A stretch of 64,000 nucleotides of DNA from an uncultured Aquabacterium sp. Its GTDB lineage: Bacteria; Pseudomonadota; Gammaproteobacteria; Burkholderiales; Burkholderiaceae_C. Shown here one piece after another: positions 63,599-64,000 of this stretch. Each line of letters opens with the position of its first letter. Position 1 is the first letter of the stretch. The position numbers were made by a program, and so were the translations under genes. A model generated the notes under the pieces. It saw nothing but the letters and a program-made list of their open reading frames with translations. It did no database searches and was not told where the DNA came from. The stretch lies in NCBI RefSeq assembly GCF_913773725.1, contig NZ_CAJYGK010000016.1:124001-188000 (forward strand), given 5' to 3'.

Positions 63599-64000
63599 TC
63601 AGCGCAGGAACAGCCGGTAGACCGGGTTGCGCGTCTCGTCCACGTAGGGATAGCCCAGGCGCGACAGCAGGGCATCGATCCCCTTGATCTCGGCCTTGGG
63701 CACCTGCAGGCCCACCAGGATGCGACCGTAGTCGGCGCCCTGGTTGCGGTAGTGGAACAGGCTGATGTTCCACCCGGGTGGCAGGCTGGTCAGGAAGTTC
63801 ATCAACGCACCGGGCCGCTCCGGGAAGACGAAGCTGTAGAGCCGCTCGCCTTCCGCCAGCGATGACCGCCCGCCCACCATGTGGCGGATGTGCGTCTTGG
63901 CCAGCTCGTCGTGCGTCAGGTCCACCGTGGCGAAGCCCTGCTGCTCGAACGCCTTGGCGATCTTCTTCGACTCGCCCTTTTCGCGCGTCGTCAGCCCCAC
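63599..64000 (-). CDS. ilvA: Threonine ammonia-lyase C-terminal regulatory domain (partial)
   Basis: This is the last 133 codons of a gene cut by the window edge. The segment is the ACT-like regulatory domain of biosynthetic threonine deaminase: GERLYSFVFPERPGALMNFL, WNISLFHYRNQGADYGRILVG and LGYPYVDETRNPVYRLFL. IlvA converts threonine to 2-oxobutanoate and is inhibited by isoleucine through this domain. The PLP-binding catalytic part lies outside the window. It converges on gspC with 41 bases between. Confidence 0.92.
   Translation of the reverse strand: MGLTTREKGESKKIAKAFEQQGFATVDLTHDELAKTHIRHMVGGRSSLAEGERLYSFVFPERPGALMNFLTSLPPGWNISLFHYRNQGADYGRILVGLQVPKAEIKGIDALLSRLGYPYVDETRNPVYRLFLR

Overview
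The window is about 64 kb of very GC-rich bacterial chromosome, densely packed on both strands. It has no tRNA, rRNA, CRISPR array or insertion sequence that I can see. The gene set points to an aerobic betaproteobacterium of the order Burkholderiales, probably near the Leptothrix / Aquabacterium / Rubrivivax group. It includes PEP-CTERM surface proteins, MetE/MetR, GTP-dependent PEP carboxykinase, a type II secretion operon with a detached gspC, glutaryl-CoA dehydrogenase and many stand-alone kinases. The taxonomic placement is inference from gene content and base composition.

Layout. 1-359: start of metE (minus strand, cut by the window edge) with a MetR box, and a PEP-CTERM protein whose sorting tag is separated from the body by an in-frame stop. 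1029-5841: a three-gene DevBCA/MacB-type exporter (minus) divergent from a Baeyer-Villiger-type flavin monooxygenase. 5854-9383: an orphan ParB-like protein, a carboxylesterase, metR and a LysR regulator. 9475-18823: an acyl-CoA catabolic block. It holds a PimF-like bifunctional hydratase/dehydrogenase, a thiolase, a PimC/PimD-like dehydrogenase pair, gcdH, a TetR regulator and an AidB-like dehydrogenase. This order fits beta-oxidation of pimeloyl-CoA (or another odd-chain dicarboxyl-CoA) to glutaryl-CoA and then crotonyl-CoA.

18944-30232: a second PEP-CTERM protein, a five-PAS hybrid kinase, the RNA helicase dbpA, transglutaminase, DUF427 and cupin genes, a TerC protein, a flavoprotein and a chemotaxis receptor. 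30268-35347: a compact SMC / kleisin-like / KITE-like operon resembling MksFEB condensin, with no nuclease gene and a strong terminator just after it. 35558-42350: a secreted Notum/pectinacetylesterase-like hydrolase, a LysE exporter, a cobalamin-binding radical SAM protein, a third PEP-CTERM protein and pckG.

42720-46120: a molybdate/tungstate-type ABC importer whose ATPase has lost or altered most catalytic motifs, followed by a MOSC protein. 46146-51810: a cytosolic 5'-nucleotidase, a Lon-like AAA+ ATPase, and a 7TM hybrid kinase facing a NarL-type regulator tail to tail. 51874-63557: a complete set of type II secretion genes (gspGHIJKLMNDEF on the minus strand, gspC divergent on the plus strand). 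63599-64000: the 3' end of ilvA, cut by the window edge.

Most interesting leads: the nuclease-free SMC operon, the eroded Mo/W transporter ATPase, the PEP-CTERM gene with thioester-domain motifs and a premature amber codon, and a hairpin that would hide the ribosome binding site of the DUF427 gene.
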